Source: Leeia speluncae (GTDB taxonomy: Bacteria; Pseudomonadota; Gammaproteobacteria; Burkholderiales; Leeiaceae). From it: 64,000 nt of DNA. Where the stretch lies: NCBI RefSeq assembly GCF_020564625.1, contig NZ_JAJBZT010000007.1:1-64000 (forward strand), written 5' to 3'. Under the pieces are notes generated by a model. That model made no database searches, had not been told where the DNA came from, and saw nothing but the letters and a program-made list of their open reading frames with translations. Both the position numbers and the translations under genes were made by a program. How positions within the stretch are numbered: position 1 is the stretch's first letter; each line of letters opens with the position of its first letter. Shown here one piece after another: positions 15,402-24,860 of this stretch.

Positions 15402-17204
15402 GTGAAACTTACCGGTGGGCAAATTATTGCCAAAGCACTAAAACAATACGGCGTGCAATACGTTGCAGGTATTCCTGGTCATGGCTGTTGGGCGATGACT
15501 GATGCATTTCTAGAGCCTGGCTCAGAATTGCCATTTATTCAAGTAATGCACGAGCAAAGTGCCGTGCATATGGCCGATGGTTTCTACCGTGCCTCAGGCA
15601 AGCCAATGGCAGCGGTGACCTCAATTGGTGCTGGTGCATCAAATACGATTTTGGGTTTGGCAACCGCCTACGCAGATTCTACTGCAACTATTTTGTTGAC
15701 CGGCGCGCCAGCAACGCACATGGCTGGCCATGGTGTGATGCAAGAGCTAGACCGTTTTCAGTCGAATGACTTTCCTCGCGTAGTTGAAGGTGTTACCAAG
15801 CGTCACTGGCAAGCTAAACGTGTAGATGAAATCCCATTCTTAATGCACCGCGCATTTAATACGATGCTAACAGGCCGCCCAGGCCCTGTGCATATTGAAT
15901 TTCCAATGGATTTACAGGCAGAAACAGCCGATGTAGAAATTCACTCGCTAAGCGAGCGTATGGCTGCAGGTCGTATGCGTGCAGATCCGGTTGTGATTGA
16001 AAAAGCTGTCAAATTGCTGCTGTCTGCTGAGCGCCCGGTAATTGTTGCTGGCGGTGGTGCAATTACTTCGGAAGCCTCTCCAGAGCTAGTGGCACTGGCT
16101 GAAAAAATCGGTGCTGCAGTGGTAACAACCTGGAATGGTAAAGGTGCAATTCCAGAAGATCACTTCTTGAACGCTTGGTCTGTTGGTCAAACTGGTACTA
16201 CATGTGGTAACGCAATTGCGACTAAAGCGGATGTGGTGCTGTCAGTTGGTTGTCGTTTCACTGACTGGTCTGCTTCTAGCTACCGCAAAGATTGCAGCTT
16301 CTCTTTCCCTCCTGCAAAACTGATTCACATTGATATCGATTTCCAAGAAATTGGTAAGAACTATCCAACAGAAGTTGGTGTGGTTGCTGATGCGAAGAGT
16401 GCATTGACAGATATGCTAGCAGCCATTTCTGCTGAAGACTCCAAAGCCGTGCTAGCCAAACGCGATGCTTACTTCAGTGATTTGCAAAAGCTAAAAGATG
16501 AATGGGAAATGCTATTGGCTCGCCGCCGTGATAGCGATGCCACACCATTTACTTCACAACGCCCATTGGGTGAATTACGTAAGTTAATGGATCGTGATGG
16601 CATTGTTGTGGTGGGTTCGGGTAATACGCAAGGTGCCGTCAAACAAACCTTCCCTGTGTATATGCCTAGAACGCATTTAACATCCGGAAGCTTCTCTTCT
16701 ATGGGCTGGGCGGTTCCTGCAGCAATTGGTGCAAAACTAGCTATGCCACAACGCCAAGTGGTTTGTATTGTTGGTGATGGTGACTTTATGCAGTCATTCC
16801 AAGAAATGGCTGTTTGTGTCATGCACAACATTCCTGTCGTGTTCTTGGTGCAAAACAACTCTGGCTATATGTCTATCCGTGGTGGTCAACGCAAGATCAT
16901 GGGGCGTCATGTGGGTAGTGAGTTCAATACACCAGATGGCAAGCCTTACTCTCCAGACTTTACTCAAATTGCTCGTAGCTTTGGTTTGGAAGCTTGGAAA
17001 GTCGAACATGCTTCTCAGCTGAACCCTGCGCTAAAAGCCGCACTTGCATGCAATGGCCCATCACTAGTGGAAGTGATTACATCCCGTGACGCAGCTGGCC
17101 CTTACACACCTGGCTGGTGGGATTTCCCAGTACCTGCTTACGTAGATATCGAAGAAAACCATCGTGAGTATCAAGAAGGTCGTGATCTAGAGCAGCACAT
17201 GTAA
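15402..17204 (+). CDS. Thiamine-diphosphate-dependent enzyme, acetolactate-synthase-like
   Basis: 600 residues from a GTG start with GGAGAT before it. The product has the three domains of the family: pyrimidine-binding with catalytic Glu51 in MHEQSAVHMADGF, a central domain, and PP-binding with GDGDF at about 458-462 ending in QNN. Position and motifs fit acetolactate synthase, glyoxylate carboligase or cyclic-diketone hydrolases; it is not a typical IlvB, since no small subunit is nearby, nor a typical IolD. With GMC oxidase and TIM-barrel genes close by, C-C bond cleavage or ligation of a keto intermediate is likely (inference). Confidence 0.8.
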   Translation: MKLTGGQIIAKALKQYGVQYVAGIPGHGCWAMTDAFLEPGSELPFIQVMHEQSAVHMADGFYRASGKPMAAVTSIGAGASNTILGLATAYADSTATILLTGAPATHMAGHGVMQELDRFQSNDFPRVVEGVTKRHWQAKRVDEIPFLMHRAFNTMLTGRPGPVHIEFPMDLQAETADVEIHSLSERMAAGRMRADPVVIEKAVKLLLSAERPVIVAGGGAITSEASPELVALAEKIGAAVVTTWNGKGAIPEDHFLNAWSVGQTGTTCGNAIATKADVVLSVGCRFTDWSASSYRKDCSFSFPPAKLIHIDIDFQEIGKNYPTEVGVVADAKSALTDMLAAISAEDSKAVLAKRDAYFSDLQKLKDEWEMLLARRRDSDATPFTSQRPLGELRKLMDRDGIVVVGSGNTQGAVKQTFPVYMPRTHLTSGSFSSMGWAVPAAIGAKLAMPQRQVVCIVGDGDFMQSFQEMAVCVMHNIPVVFLVQNNSGYMSIRGGQRKIMGRHVGSEFNTPDGKPYSPDFTQIARSFGLEAWKVEHASQLNPALKAALACNGPSLVEVITSRDAAGPYTPGWWDFPVPAYVDIEENHREYQEGRDLEQHM

Positions 17205-17210
17205 GTAGAC

Positions 17211-17240
17211 AAAAAAGGGGGGGCTTTGTCCCTCCTTTTT
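17211..17240 (+). terminator. Hairpin between the TPP enzyme and ABC permease genes
   Basis: A-rich/G-rich AAAAAAGGGGGGG pairs with CCCTCCTTTTT. It may terminate partially or set relative expression of the transporter, which starts 20 bases later with a strong GGAGGAG site. Confidence 0.5.
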
Positions 17241-17259
17241 AAAAAAGGTAGGAGGAGAG

Positions 17260-18204
17260 ATGCGAGAAGTTCTAAAAGCAAATCAATCAGTTAATCAGCA
17301 AGCCACGCTAAAAAGAGCAAAATCAAAACGCGTATTTAGCAATAACTTTTTTGCTGCATTGACTGTATCACCATCCATTTTGGTGTTGCTAGTAGCTGTT
17401 TATGTATTTATTGGTTGGTCTGTGTTGATTTCATTTACGGGGTCTCAATACTTTCCAGTTTATGAGTTTGTTGGCTTTGAGCAGTACGTCAAATTGTGGG
17501 CCTCTGAAAGATGGATGGTCTCTGTCAATAACCTATTTACGTTCTCTATTTTCTTTGTCGTAGTGACGATGGCTCTCGGGTTATTAATGGCAATTTTGCT
17601 GGATCAAAAAATCCGTGCAGAAGGTGCTATTAGGATGATTTTCCTTTATCCAATGGCCGTTTCGCTAATCGTGACGGGTGTTGCATGGAAGTGGATATTA
17701 AACCCAGATACTGGATTAGATCGATTATTTAATTCAATTGGTCTAAATATTCATGTGGATTGGTTAGTGAATCCCGAAATGTCTATTTATGCGGTGATTG
17801 TTGCTGCGATTTGGCAAACCGCTGGTTTTGTTATGGCAATTTTCCTTGCAGGTCTCAGAAGTGTTGATAATGAAATTATCAAGGCCGCTAGAATGGAAGG
17901 CGCTGGTTATACCCGTATCTATCTAGAAATTATATTGCCTGTACTTCGTCCTGCATTTTTCACTGTGATTATTATTTTGGTGTATCAAGCAATTCGTTCA
18001 TTTGATTTGGTCATTGCATTAACAAACGGTGGACCAGGGTATTCAAGTGATTTGCCAACGACATTTATGTACAAAATGACATTTAGTCGTGGTGAATTAG
18101 CGCAAGGGGAAGCAAGTGCAGTAATGATTCTACTTACTGTGATTGCCATTATTGTTCCATATCTTTATTCGGAAATGAGAAATGAGCGCCGTAATTCAAA
18201 ATAA
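17260..18204 (+). CDS. Carbohydrate ABC transporter permease (MalF/UgpA type)
   Basis: 314 residues, about six transmembrane helices. The EAA loop that contacts the ATPase reads KAARMEGAGYTRIYLEIILP around 207-226, followed by LRPAF. The N-terminal ~30 residues are basic and cytoplasmic. A strong site (AGGAGGAGAG) precedes the ATG. It forms a complete importer with the next two genes and the binding protein at 20320. MalF-type permeases import oligosaccharides, polyols or glycerol-phosphate compounds. Confidence 0.9.
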   Translation: MREVLKANQSVNQQATLKRAKSKRVFSNNFFAALTVSPSILVLLVAVYVFIGWSVLISFTGSQYFPVYEFVGFEQYVKLWASERWMVSVNNLFTFSIFFVVVTMALGLLMAILLDQKIRAEGAIRMIFLYPMAVSLIVTGVAWKWILNPDTGLDRLFNSIGLNIHVDWLVNPEMSIYAVIVAAIWQTAGFVMAIFLAGLRSVDNEIIKAARMEGAGYTRIYLEIILPVLRPAFFTVIIILVYQAIRSFDLVIALTNGGPGYSSDLPTTFMYKMTFSRGELAQGEASAVMILLTVIAIIVPYLYSEMRNERRNSK

Positions 18205-19084
18205 ACAAATGAAGAGCCGTTCATCAAAGAAGTTTGAGAAAAAAGTTGGAAGATTTGCGCTTTACTTTGTATTAGCCATTTTTGTTCTTTTTTTCCTCAT
18301 GCCTCTTGTTGTGATGCTAATCGCCTCTTTGAAAGATCTTGATGAAGTAAGAAACACATCGATCTTCGCTTGGTCATTAAATCCAACATTACAACCATGG
18401 AAGGATGCTTGGGATTCTGCTTGTGTGGGCATTGATTGTGTGGGGTTAAAAGGTTTTTACCATACGACATTAATTATGGTTATTCCTGCGGTACTCATTT
18501 CTACACTCATCGGTGCATTTAATGGCTATGCATTAACCAAGTTTAATTTCAAAGGATCAAAATTAGTTTACTCAATCATCCTTTTTGGCAGCTTTGTACC
18601 ATATCAGGCGGTTGTGATTCCTATTGCGAAATCAATCGGATGGTTAGGGCTGGCGGATAGCTTATATGGTCTGGTTTTGGTGCATGTGGTTTATGGTATT
18701 CCTTTTACCACTATGTTTTTTAGAAACTACTTTATTTCAGTTCCACAAGAATTAATTAAAGCAGCGCAAGTAGATGGTGCTGGATTTAATCGTATTTTCT
18801 TCGAAATTGTATTGCCTTTATCAGTGCCAATGATTGTTGTAACAATTATTTTCCAGTTCACCGGTATTTGGAATGACTTCTTGTTTGGTGTTTCATTCAC
18901 AAGTGGCAGTAATACACCAATTATGGTGGCACTAAATAATATGGTTAGTACTAGTACTGGTGAGAAGCCATATAACACCAATATGGCAGCGGCAATATTG
19001 GCGGCCTTACCAACATTAGTCGTTTATTTTCTTGCCGGGAAATATTTTGTTCGAGGCCTAATGGCTGGCGCAGTGAAAGGTTAA
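18182..19084 (+). CDS. Carbohydrate ABC transporter permease (MalG/UgpE type)
   Basis: 300 residues with about six transmembrane helices and the EAA motif KAAQVDGAGFNRIFFEIVLP. It overlaps the preceding permease by 23 bases, which implies translational coupling. A downstream ATG at 18209 is possible but lacks a ribosome binding site. It is the second membrane subunit of the MalFGK-type importer. Confidence 0.9.
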   Translation: MSAVIQNKQMKSRSSKKFEKKVGRFALYFVLAIFVLFFLMPLVVMLIASLKDLDEVRNTSIFAWSLNPTLQPWKDAWDSACVGIDCVGLKGFYHTTLIMVIPAVLISTLIGAFNGYALTKFNFKGSKLVYSIILFGSFVPYQAVVIPIAKSIGWLGLADSLYGLVLVHVVYGIPFTTMFFRNYFISVPQELIKAAQVDGAGFNRIFFEIVLPLSVPMIVVTIIFQFTGIWNDFLFGVSFTSGSNTPIMVALNNMVSTSTGEKPYNTNMAAAILAALPTLVVYFLAGKYFVRGLMAGAVKG

Positions 19085-19086
19085 TC

Positions 19087-20193
19087 ATGTCATCTTTACA
19101 TATCAAAAACGTAAAAAAATCATATGCCCATATTGAAATTTTGAAAGAGGTCAATATTGATGTTGATGATGGTGAGTTCTTGGTGCTACTAGGTCCATCA
19201 GGCTGCGGTAAATCAACATTACTTAATGCGATTGCGGGTTTAGAGCCAGTAACAAGTGGCGAAATCATTATTGATGGTTTAGTGGTGAATGATTTAGAAC
19301 CATCAGAGCGCGATATCGCGATGGTATTTCAATCTTATGCGCTATACCCAACGATGTCGGTTAGAAAAAATCTAACTTTTGGCATGAAGGTCAGAGGTGT
19401 TTCAAAAGCAGAACAAGAAAATGAATTAAAGCGCGTTGCTTCAATTTTGCAGTTGGATAAATTACTAGATCGTAAGCCAAGTCAGCTATCTGGTGGCCAG
19501 CGCCAACGTGTAGCAATGGGCCGTGCGATGGTTCGTGAGCCCAAGATTTTCTTGTTTGATGAGCCATTATCTAATCTTGATGCGAAGCTTCGCACCGACA
19601 TGCGGGCGGAAATTAAGAAACTGCATCAACGTGTAAAGACGACTACCGTTTATGTGACACACGATCAAATTGAAGCAATGACGTTGGCTACTAAGATTGT
19701 CATTATGAATGGCGGCGTTGTTCAACAGATCGCTTCACCACAAGAGATTTACGAAAAACCAAACAATTTATTTGTTGCTAAGTTTATCGGTTCACCACAG
19801 ATGAACTGTGTTTCTGGCCATTTAGAAATGCTTAACGGCAAAGTAATGTTTGTTGGTAGTGAAGATAAAGTAAATCCATTCCGTATTGATCTAGGTAATG
19901 TCTCTGATCGCATTAAACAATATGTAGGTAAGCCAATCGTCATTGGTTTTAGACCAGAGTGGATTAACGTCCAGGCTGAAAATCAGCAACTACCGGGAAA
20001 TTTCTCTGCAATGGTAGAGGTTGTAGAACCGACAGGTTCAGACAACTTTGTTGAATTAAATGCAAATGCAGAGCCATTTATGGCAAGGCTTGCACCGGGG
20101 TTAGGAAATCCTGGTGAAAAAATGCATTTAAGCATTGATGTTAACAAAATCCTTTTCTTTGATGCCAAGACTGAAGAGCGCATCCAATCATGA
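19087..20193 (+). CDS. Sugar ABC transporter ATP-binding protein (MalK/UgpC type)
   Basis: 368 residues. Walker A GPSGCGKST at 36-44, Q-loop in VFQSYALYP, signature LSGGQRQRVAMGRAM, Walker B IFLFDEPLSNLD, then a C-terminal regulatory TOBE/MalK domain. It starts two bases after the permease stop. It energises import by the complex encoded in this operon. Confidence 0.92.
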   Translation: MSSLHIKNVKKSYAHIEILKEVNIDVDDGEFLVLLGPSGCGKSTLLNAIAGLEPVTSGEIIIDGLVVNDLEPSERDIAMVFQSYALYPTMSVRKNLTFGMKVRGVSKAEQENELKRVASILQLDKLLDRKPSQLSGGQRQRVAMGRAMVREPKIFLFDEPLSNLDAKLRTDMRAEIKKLHQRVKTTTVYVTHDQIEAMTLATKIVIMNGGVVQQIASPQEIYEKPNNLFVAKFIGSPQMNCVSGHLEMLNGKVMFVGSEDKVNPFRIDLGNVSDRIKQYVGKPIVIGFRPEWINVQAENQQLPGNFSAMVEVVEPTGSDNFVELNANAEPFMARLAPGLGNPGEKMHLSIDVNKILFFDAKTEERIQS

Positions 20194-20319
20194 AGGATCG
20201 TTAATCCTGCATTAACCATTGCCGCACAAGCATTAAGAGTGGCCGAGCATATTGCCTTTTCTGATTTCAACGTAGCAGTTAATTAGTTTCACGGTAGTGC
20301 TTTTCTAAAGGAGATAGTA
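20194..20319 (+). other. Inter-gene spacer holding a short in-frame open stretch
   Basis: After the malK-type stop (20191-20193) the same frame stays open for 30 codons up to TAG at 20284-20286 and reads VNPALTIAAQALRVAEHIAF in its middle, which looks protein-like. It could be a remnant of a longer ancestral C-terminus or of a deleted gene. Nothing else is visible except the AAAGGAGAT site for the next gene. Confidence 0.25.
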
Positions 20320-21600
20320 ATGAGAAAAACTTGTAAAACAAATTGGAAGTTCAAGTCTTTTATTGCTTCAAGCATCATCGGTGGTTTAGTTGCGGCAAGC
20401 TATGCTCAAGCAGCTGGTACTGTAGAAGTGATGCATGGCTGGACGTCTAGCAGTGAAGCGTATGCGATTCAGAGTTTGCGTGATGCATTAGCAAAACAAG
20501 GGATTGGCTGGAAGGATTCTGCAATTGCTGGCGATGGTGGAGCTAATGCTCAACAAGCCTTGCAGGCGAGGTTGGCAGCAGGAAGTGCACCTATTGCAGC
20601 GGCAACATTTCCTGAGCTTATGCGCTCATATCAACAGCAAAATACATTAGAAAGCTTAGATGCGTATGCAAAAGCAGGTAACTTAGATGCACGTATCCCA
20701 AAAGAATTGCAACCATACATTAAGGTAAATGGCTCTTACTATAGTATTCCAATCACCATGCATAGAGAGAATATGCTTTGGATTAACAAAAAAGTACTAG
20801 CTAAATATGGTGATAAAGCCCCGACAACGTGGCCAGAGTTTTTAGCATTAGCGGAAAAAATGAAAAAGGATGGCATTATTCCTTTGGCTTTAGGTGGGGA
20901 AGATTGGCAAGAGGCAGAGATCTTTTCATCTATCATGATTGGTTTGGGTGGTCCTGCATTTTATAAAAGTGCCATCGTGAAGCATGATTTAAAGTCTATT
21001 CAAAGCGACACCATGAAAAAGACCTTTGAAACATTTAGAAAGGTGTTGTCCTATGCAGATAAGAACCGTGCAGGACGTGATTGGAACGTTGCCACACAAA
21101 TGGTCATTAATGGAAAAGCAGGCATGCAGATTCAAGGTGACTGGGCAAAAGGCGAGTTCTTGAAACAAAATAAAGTGCCAGGGACAGATTTTGTGTGTGT
21201 CTCTGCGCCTGGTAACAATGCGAACTTTGTTTTTGTTTCAGATGTTTTTGTGATGTTTAAACAAAAAAATGCGGATGCAGCAGCAAATCAAAAGGCTTTC
21301 TCGAATTTGCTGATGGACAAATCTGCTCAAGAATTATTTAACTTGCGCAAAGGTTCAATTTCTCCATTTATGGATGTTCCAGCCGATAAGTTTGATGCGT
21401 GTGGTAAGCAAGCAATTGTTGATCGCGCTGCTTCAATTAAATCTGGTGGTTTCCTTCCTTCATTCTTGGAAAATATTGCACTGCCACGTAATTTGCGTGG
21501 TGCTTATGTCGATACGATTACAAGCTTTGCTAATAATCCATCGATGAGTGCAGATGATGCTGTGAAGAAATTGGCTGCAGCTGTTAAGTCAGCAAGTTAA
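20320..21600 (+). CDS. Carbohydrate ABC transporter substrate-binding protein
   Basis: 426 residues with a signal peptide (cleavage near SYAQA-AG, residue 31). The mature protein is a family-1 solute-binding protein: VEVMHGWTSSSEAYAIQSL at the start, LNALDAYAKAG-like lid segment, YYSIPITMHRENMLWINKK and GKAGMQIQGDWAKGEF in the middle. These bind sugars or polyols in the periplasm and deliver them to MalFG-type permeases. AAAGGAGAT lies before the ATG. A terminator follows directly, so this closes the transporter operon. Confidence 0.9.
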   Translation: MRKTCKTNWKFKSFIASSIIGGLVAASYAQAAGTVEVMHGWTSSSEAYAIQSLRDALAKQGIGWKDSAIAGDGGANAQQALQARLAAGSAPIAAATFPELMRSYQQQNTLESLDAYAKAGNLDARIPKELQPYIKVNGSYYSIPITMHRENMLWINKKVLAKYGDKAPTTWPEFLALAEKMKKDGIIPLALGGEDWQEAEIFSSIMIGLGGPAFYKSAIVKHDLKSIQSDTMKKTFETFRKVLSYADKNRAGRDWNVATQMVINGKAGMQIQGDWAKGEFLKQNKVPGTDFVCVSAPGNNANFVFVSDVFVMFKQKNADAAANQKAFSNLLMDKSAQELFNLRKGSISPFMDVPADKFDACGKQAIVDRAASIKSGGFLPSFLENIALPRNLRGAYVDTITSFANNPSMSADDAVKKLAAAVKSAS

Positions 21601-21610
21601 GTTGTACATC

Positions 21611-21645
21611 ATATGGGCGGTTTTTTAACCGCCCATATTTTTTGG
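21611..21645 (+). terminator. Rho-independent terminator after the binding protein
   Basis: ATATGGGCGGTT and AACCGCCCATAT form a 12-base stem with a four-base loop, followed by TTTTTT. Confidence 0.85.
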
Positions 21646-21656
21646 GAAATTGAAAA

Positions 21657-22436
21657 ATGAAAATACTCGATAAAGACATAGAAAAAGACTTCTTTCAGAT
21701 GGCTGATGCTGCAAAAGAAATCTCTATGCGGTATTTTCGCCAGCCCTTAGAAGTATATGACAAGCCAGATTTATCGCCTGTAACACAAGCGGACATGCAA
21801 ATTGAAGCGTGGCTATCTTCTTATGTAAAAGCAAATTTTCCTGAGCATAATTTTTTTGGCGAAGAGTTTGGTTTTATCGATAATGGTAGTGAATATACAT
21901 GGGTGGTAGACCCCATTGATCGTACAAAGAGTTTTGCTGCTGGAATGCCTACATTTGCGACTTTAATTGCGCTGCTTAAAAACCAGCAACCAATTGCGGG
22001 TTTGGTTGATTTTCCAGTGACCAATGAACGTTTCTTTAGTAAAAAATTAGGCAAGACTTTCCTCAATGGTAAGCAATGCCATGCTAAGCAAAATAGAGAT
22101 CCCGCAAAAGCAATCGCATTTACTACGTCACCAGAGAAATATATCGGGGAAAAACAGCTACAAGTGTTGAGTCGTATTCGCCAACGTTCATCTTATCTTC
22201 GATATTGCTATGATAGTTATGCATTTGCTGGAATCGCCTTAGGAACGGTAGATGTGGTCGTTGAGTGCAATATCAAACCGTATGATTGTCTTGCCCTTGT
22301 GCCAATCATTGAAGGGGCGGGCGGTGTGATCTCCAATTGGGACGGATCACCGATCGATCTCCATACTAAAGGAAATATTATTGCGAGTAGCAATATGGAG
22401 ATACACCGCACATTTATGGAGTGTTTTTCAGAATAG
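21657..22436 (+). CDS. Inositol-monophosphatase-family phosphatase 1 (HisN-like, variant active site)
   Basis: 259 residues. Metal-binding motifs of the family are visible: GEEFG (about 62-66), DPIDRTKSF (about 81-89) and the C-terminal DCLALVPIIEGAGG. The second motif has Arg where nearly all members have Gly (DPxDGT). Relatives dephosphorylate inositol phosphates, histidinol phosphate or sugar phosphates with Mg2+. It follows a terminator by only a few bases, so it may rely on read-through. Its end overlaps the convergent binding-protein gene by nine bases. A second, canonical paralogue lies at 25731. Confidence 0.82.
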   Translation: MKILDKDIEKDFFQMADAAKEISMRYFRQPLEVYDKPDLSPVTQADMQIEAWLSSYVKANFPEHNFFGEEFGFIDNGSEYTWVVDPIDRTKSFAAGMPTFATLIALLKNQQPIAGLVDFPVTNERFFSKKLGKTFLNGKQCHAKQNRDPAKAIAFTTSPEKYIGEKQLQVLSRIRQRSSYLRYCYDSYAFAGIALGTVDVVVECNIKPYDCLALVPIIEGAGGVISNWDGSPIDLHTKGNIIASSNMEIHRTFMECFSE

Positions 22437-23180
22437 TTTAAAACCGAGATAGTTGAGTGAAATCTGATTAATTGAACCGTCAGCAATTCTTGTTTTAATG
22501 ACTTGGTTTAACTGTTGACGCATTTTTTCATTTTGCTTATTTAGAACTATTACGTAACCATCACCTAGCACTCTTCTTTCTACAATAGGAGAGCCTACAA
22601 CGGTGAATGAACCATTACGCCGGCTGACTTCATCGTTAATGACACCTAAATCATCTATGGCTAAATCAATTAATTGATCTTTCAAGGCATTAAACATAAC
22701 GCCAGAATTCAAATATCCCCAGGAAGTTGCTGATGGAAAATTCTTTTTAACGAGTTTTTCGAAGGCAGAATTAGACACATATCCAACGCGTTTACCCGCT
22801 AAAAAGTCATAAGAGAGGAAAGCTGGATAAACGGTTTTACCTGCAGTGACAAATCCACCTTTCACATTTCCATAAACCTCTGTTGGTAGATTTTGTGGTT
22901 GAACCTCATTCTTTCTGATTGATGCGACACCAAATGCTGCCTGATTTTTTGATACTAGATTTTGAATTTGAATCGGATCGACTAATTTTAGATCGCACTC
23001 ACTTTTTAAATCGGCACATAGTAGACGAATCAGTGCAATATTAAAGCCATCTGGCTTGCCATTCGTTACAAAACTATAGGGTGGATTATTTTGGGTGGTA
23101 GCTACGATTATTCTTTCAGCCCAAACAGGGAGTGCCACAGTCAGGGATAGTGATATAGATGCTTTAATAAGAAATTTCAT
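22428..23180 (-). CDS. Amino-acid-type periplasmic substrate-binding protein (SBP family 3)
   Basis: 250 residues with a signal peptide (cleavage after VALPVWA). NNPPYSFVTNGKPDGFNIAL and LIDLAIDDLGVI are features of the lysine/arginine/histidine-binding protein group. No permease or ATPase is adjacent, so it either works with a transporter encoded elsewhere or senses its ligand. The start at the ATG (23180) is preferred to a TTG two codons upstream. It diverges from the histidinol-dehydrogenase-like gene and shares its motif-containing promoter region. Confidence 0.8.
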   Translation of the reverse strand: MKFLIKASISLSLTVALPVWAERIIVATTQNNPPYSFVTNGKPDGFNIALIRLLCADLKSECDLKLVDPIQIQNLVSKNQAAFGVASIRKNEVQPQNLPTEVYGNVKGGFVTAGKTVYPAFLSYDFLAGKRVGYVSNSAFEKLVKKNFPSATSWGYLNSGVMFNALKDQLIDLAIDDLGVINDEVSRRNGSFTVVGSPIVERRVLGDGYVIVLNKQNEKMRQQLNQVIKTRIADGSINQISLNYLGFKLF

Positions 23181-23232
23181 GTGCAATATCCCAGATAAGT
23201 ATATGTCTGAGAGATATTAATGACGGCTGGAT

Positions 23233-23374
23233 GTTGTGAAAATTCGCAACAAGCAGCAAATGGTGCGGCAGGTTGCGAAGGTTATTAGGGGAGAGGTAAG
23301 CGCTTAATTTTGCGCATGAAAGATTTATGATTTCTGCTTCAGTTTGAGTCTACTTTGTGAAGTTTGCGAAATTG
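23233..23374. promoter_or_regulatory. Divergent regulatory region with three TTGCGAA-type sites
   Basis: GTTGTGAAAATTCGCAAC at 23233-23250 is a near-perfect 18-base palindrome, GTTGCGAA occurs at 23272-23279, and TGCGAAATTG at 23365-23374. They sit between the divergent binding-protein and HisD-like genes. The palindrome probably shows the full operator, of which the other copies are half-sites or variants. Confidence 0.5.
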
Positions 23375-23470
23375 TTTCACGAAAAGAGGTTCTCGATAAT
23401 GGCAATAAATGAGAGGCACCAGAATATAAAGTCTGATGCAAATTTTGCCCTAATTGAGAACGAGGAAAGT

Positions 23471-24784
23471 ATGGCTTATTACTTGAAGACCACCACTTCA
23501 AAAGTATCTGGCGAAGCAGATATTAAGCAAGTACGCAGAGTGGTAGAAGACATGATTGAAGATATCAGCGAACGTGGAGCAATCGCTGTTCATGAATATT
23601 CAGAAAAATTTGATAAATGGAATCCTGAAAATTTCCGTTTAAGCCAGGCTCAAATTGAAGCTTGTATGGCTGAATTAACTGAGCAGCAAATTGAAGATAT
23701 TAAATTTGCTCAGGCGCAAGTTCGTAATTTTGCTCAGCACCAACGTGATTCAATGAAGGATATCGAGGTTGAGACTATCCCTGGCGTGATTCTTGGTCAC
23801 AAGAATATCCCGGTAGAGTCCGTTGGTTGTTATATTCCAAGTGGTAAATATCCACTTCTCGCTTCTGCACACATGGGTATTGTGACCGCTAAAGTTGCTG
23901 GTGCAAAGAAAGTGATTGCTACAACGCCTCCATTTGAAGGCAAGCCAAGTGCGGCGGTGGTTGCTTCTATTCATTTAGCCGGTGCCGATGAAATTTACTG
24001 CATTGGTGGCGTGCAAGCGGTTACTTCTATGGCGCTTGGGATTGGTGAATTCCCAAAAGTAGACATGATTGTTGGCCCTGGTAACGCCTATGTTGCTGAA
24101 GCTAAGCGCCAATTGTTTGGCACGGTCGGTATTGATTTGTTTGCAGGCCCTACAGAGACGTTGGTGATTGCAGATGATTCAGTAGATGGTGAATTAGTTG
24201 CAACCGATTTACTTGGTCAAGCTGAGCATGGCCCTACCTCTCCTGCAGTGTTAATTACTACTTCAAAAAAATTAGCTGAAGATACATTAGCAGAAGTGGA
24301 AAGATTACTCGGTATTTTAGATACCGCCCCAATTGCGCGCCACGCATGGGAACACTACGGCGAAATTATCGTTTGTGAAAACGATGAGGAAGTAATTAAA
24401 GAGTCAGACCGTATTGCTTCAGAGCATGTGCAAGTAATGACAAAAGATCCAGATTTCTTCTTGGCTCGTTTACAGAACTATGGCGCATTATTCTTGGGTG
24501 CAAGAACAAATGTTTCTTATGGTGATAAGGTAATTGGTACAAACCATACCTTGCCTACTTCTGGTGCAGCTAGATTTACAGGTGGTCTATGGGTAGGTAA
24601 GTTTTTAAAAACATGCACATATCAAAAAGTACTGACAGATGAAGCGTCTGTGAAAATTGGCGAATATTGCTCTCGTCTATGTATTTTGGAAGGTTTTACT
24701 GGTCACGCTGAACAGGCCAATATTCGTATCCGTCGATATGGCAAGGTAGATGTTCCATACGGAAAGCCTTATGGGGTGAAGTAA
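23471..24784 (+). CDS. Histidinol-dehydrogenase-family protein (HisD/HpsN-like)
   Basis: 437 residues. The family's zinc and catalytic residues are present: LLGQAEHGP (Gln, His), ASEHVQVM (catalytic Glu-His), and GFTGHAEQ (late His). Such enzymes oxidise an alcohol to a carboxylate in two NAD-dependent steps. I chose the ATG at 23471 (GAGGAAAG before it, MAYYLK start as in HpsN-type members); starts at 23399 or 23357 would add N-terminal residues, and the latter would include a probable operator. No other his genes are nearby, so a catabolic paralogue, as for sulfopropanediol dehydrogenase, is more likely than histidine synthesis. Confidence 0.8.
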   Translation: MAYYLKTTTSKVSGEADIKQVRRVVEDMIEDISERGAIAVHEYSEKFDKWNPENFRLSQAQIEACMAELTEQQIEDIKFAQAQVRNFAQHQRDSMKDIEVETIPGVILGHKNIPVESVGCYIPSGKYPLLASAHMGIVTAKVAGAKKVIATTPPFEGKPSAAVVASIHLAGADEIYCIGGVQAVTSMALGIGEFPKVDMIVGPGNAYVAEAKRQLFGTVGIDLFAGPTETLVIADDSVDGELVATDLLGQAEHGPTSPAVLITTSKKLAEDTLAEVERLLGILDTAPIARHAWEHYGEIIVCENDEEVIKESDRIASEHVQVMTKDPDFFLARLQNYGALFLGARTNVSYGDKVIGTNHTLPTSGAARFTGGLWVGKFLKTCTYQKVLTDEASVKIGEYCSRLCILEGFTGHAEQANIRIRRYGKVDVPYGKPYGVK

Positions 24785-24817
24785 TTTAAAAGGTGTCTTC
24801 CTCGTTATGGGGTGTTT

Positions 24818-24847
24818 AGCCAAGCTCAAAAAGCTTGGCTTTTTTTA
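24818..24847 (+). terminator. Rho-independent terminator after the HisD-like gene
   Basis: AGCCAAGCT-CAAAA-AGCTTGGCT followed by a run of seven T. Confidence 0.9.
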
Positions 24848-24860
24848 TTTCATGGGTGAC

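Noticed and set aside
15402..17204. Naming the TPP enzyme iolD or ilvB
   Set aside because: It lacks the N-terminal pattern of IolD, no other iol genes flank it, and no acetolactate synthase small subunit is nearby.
23471..24784. Assignment of the HisD-family gene to histidine biosynthesis
   Set aside because: No other his genes are present, the surroundings are catabolic, and the N-terminus resembles HpsN-type paralogues.
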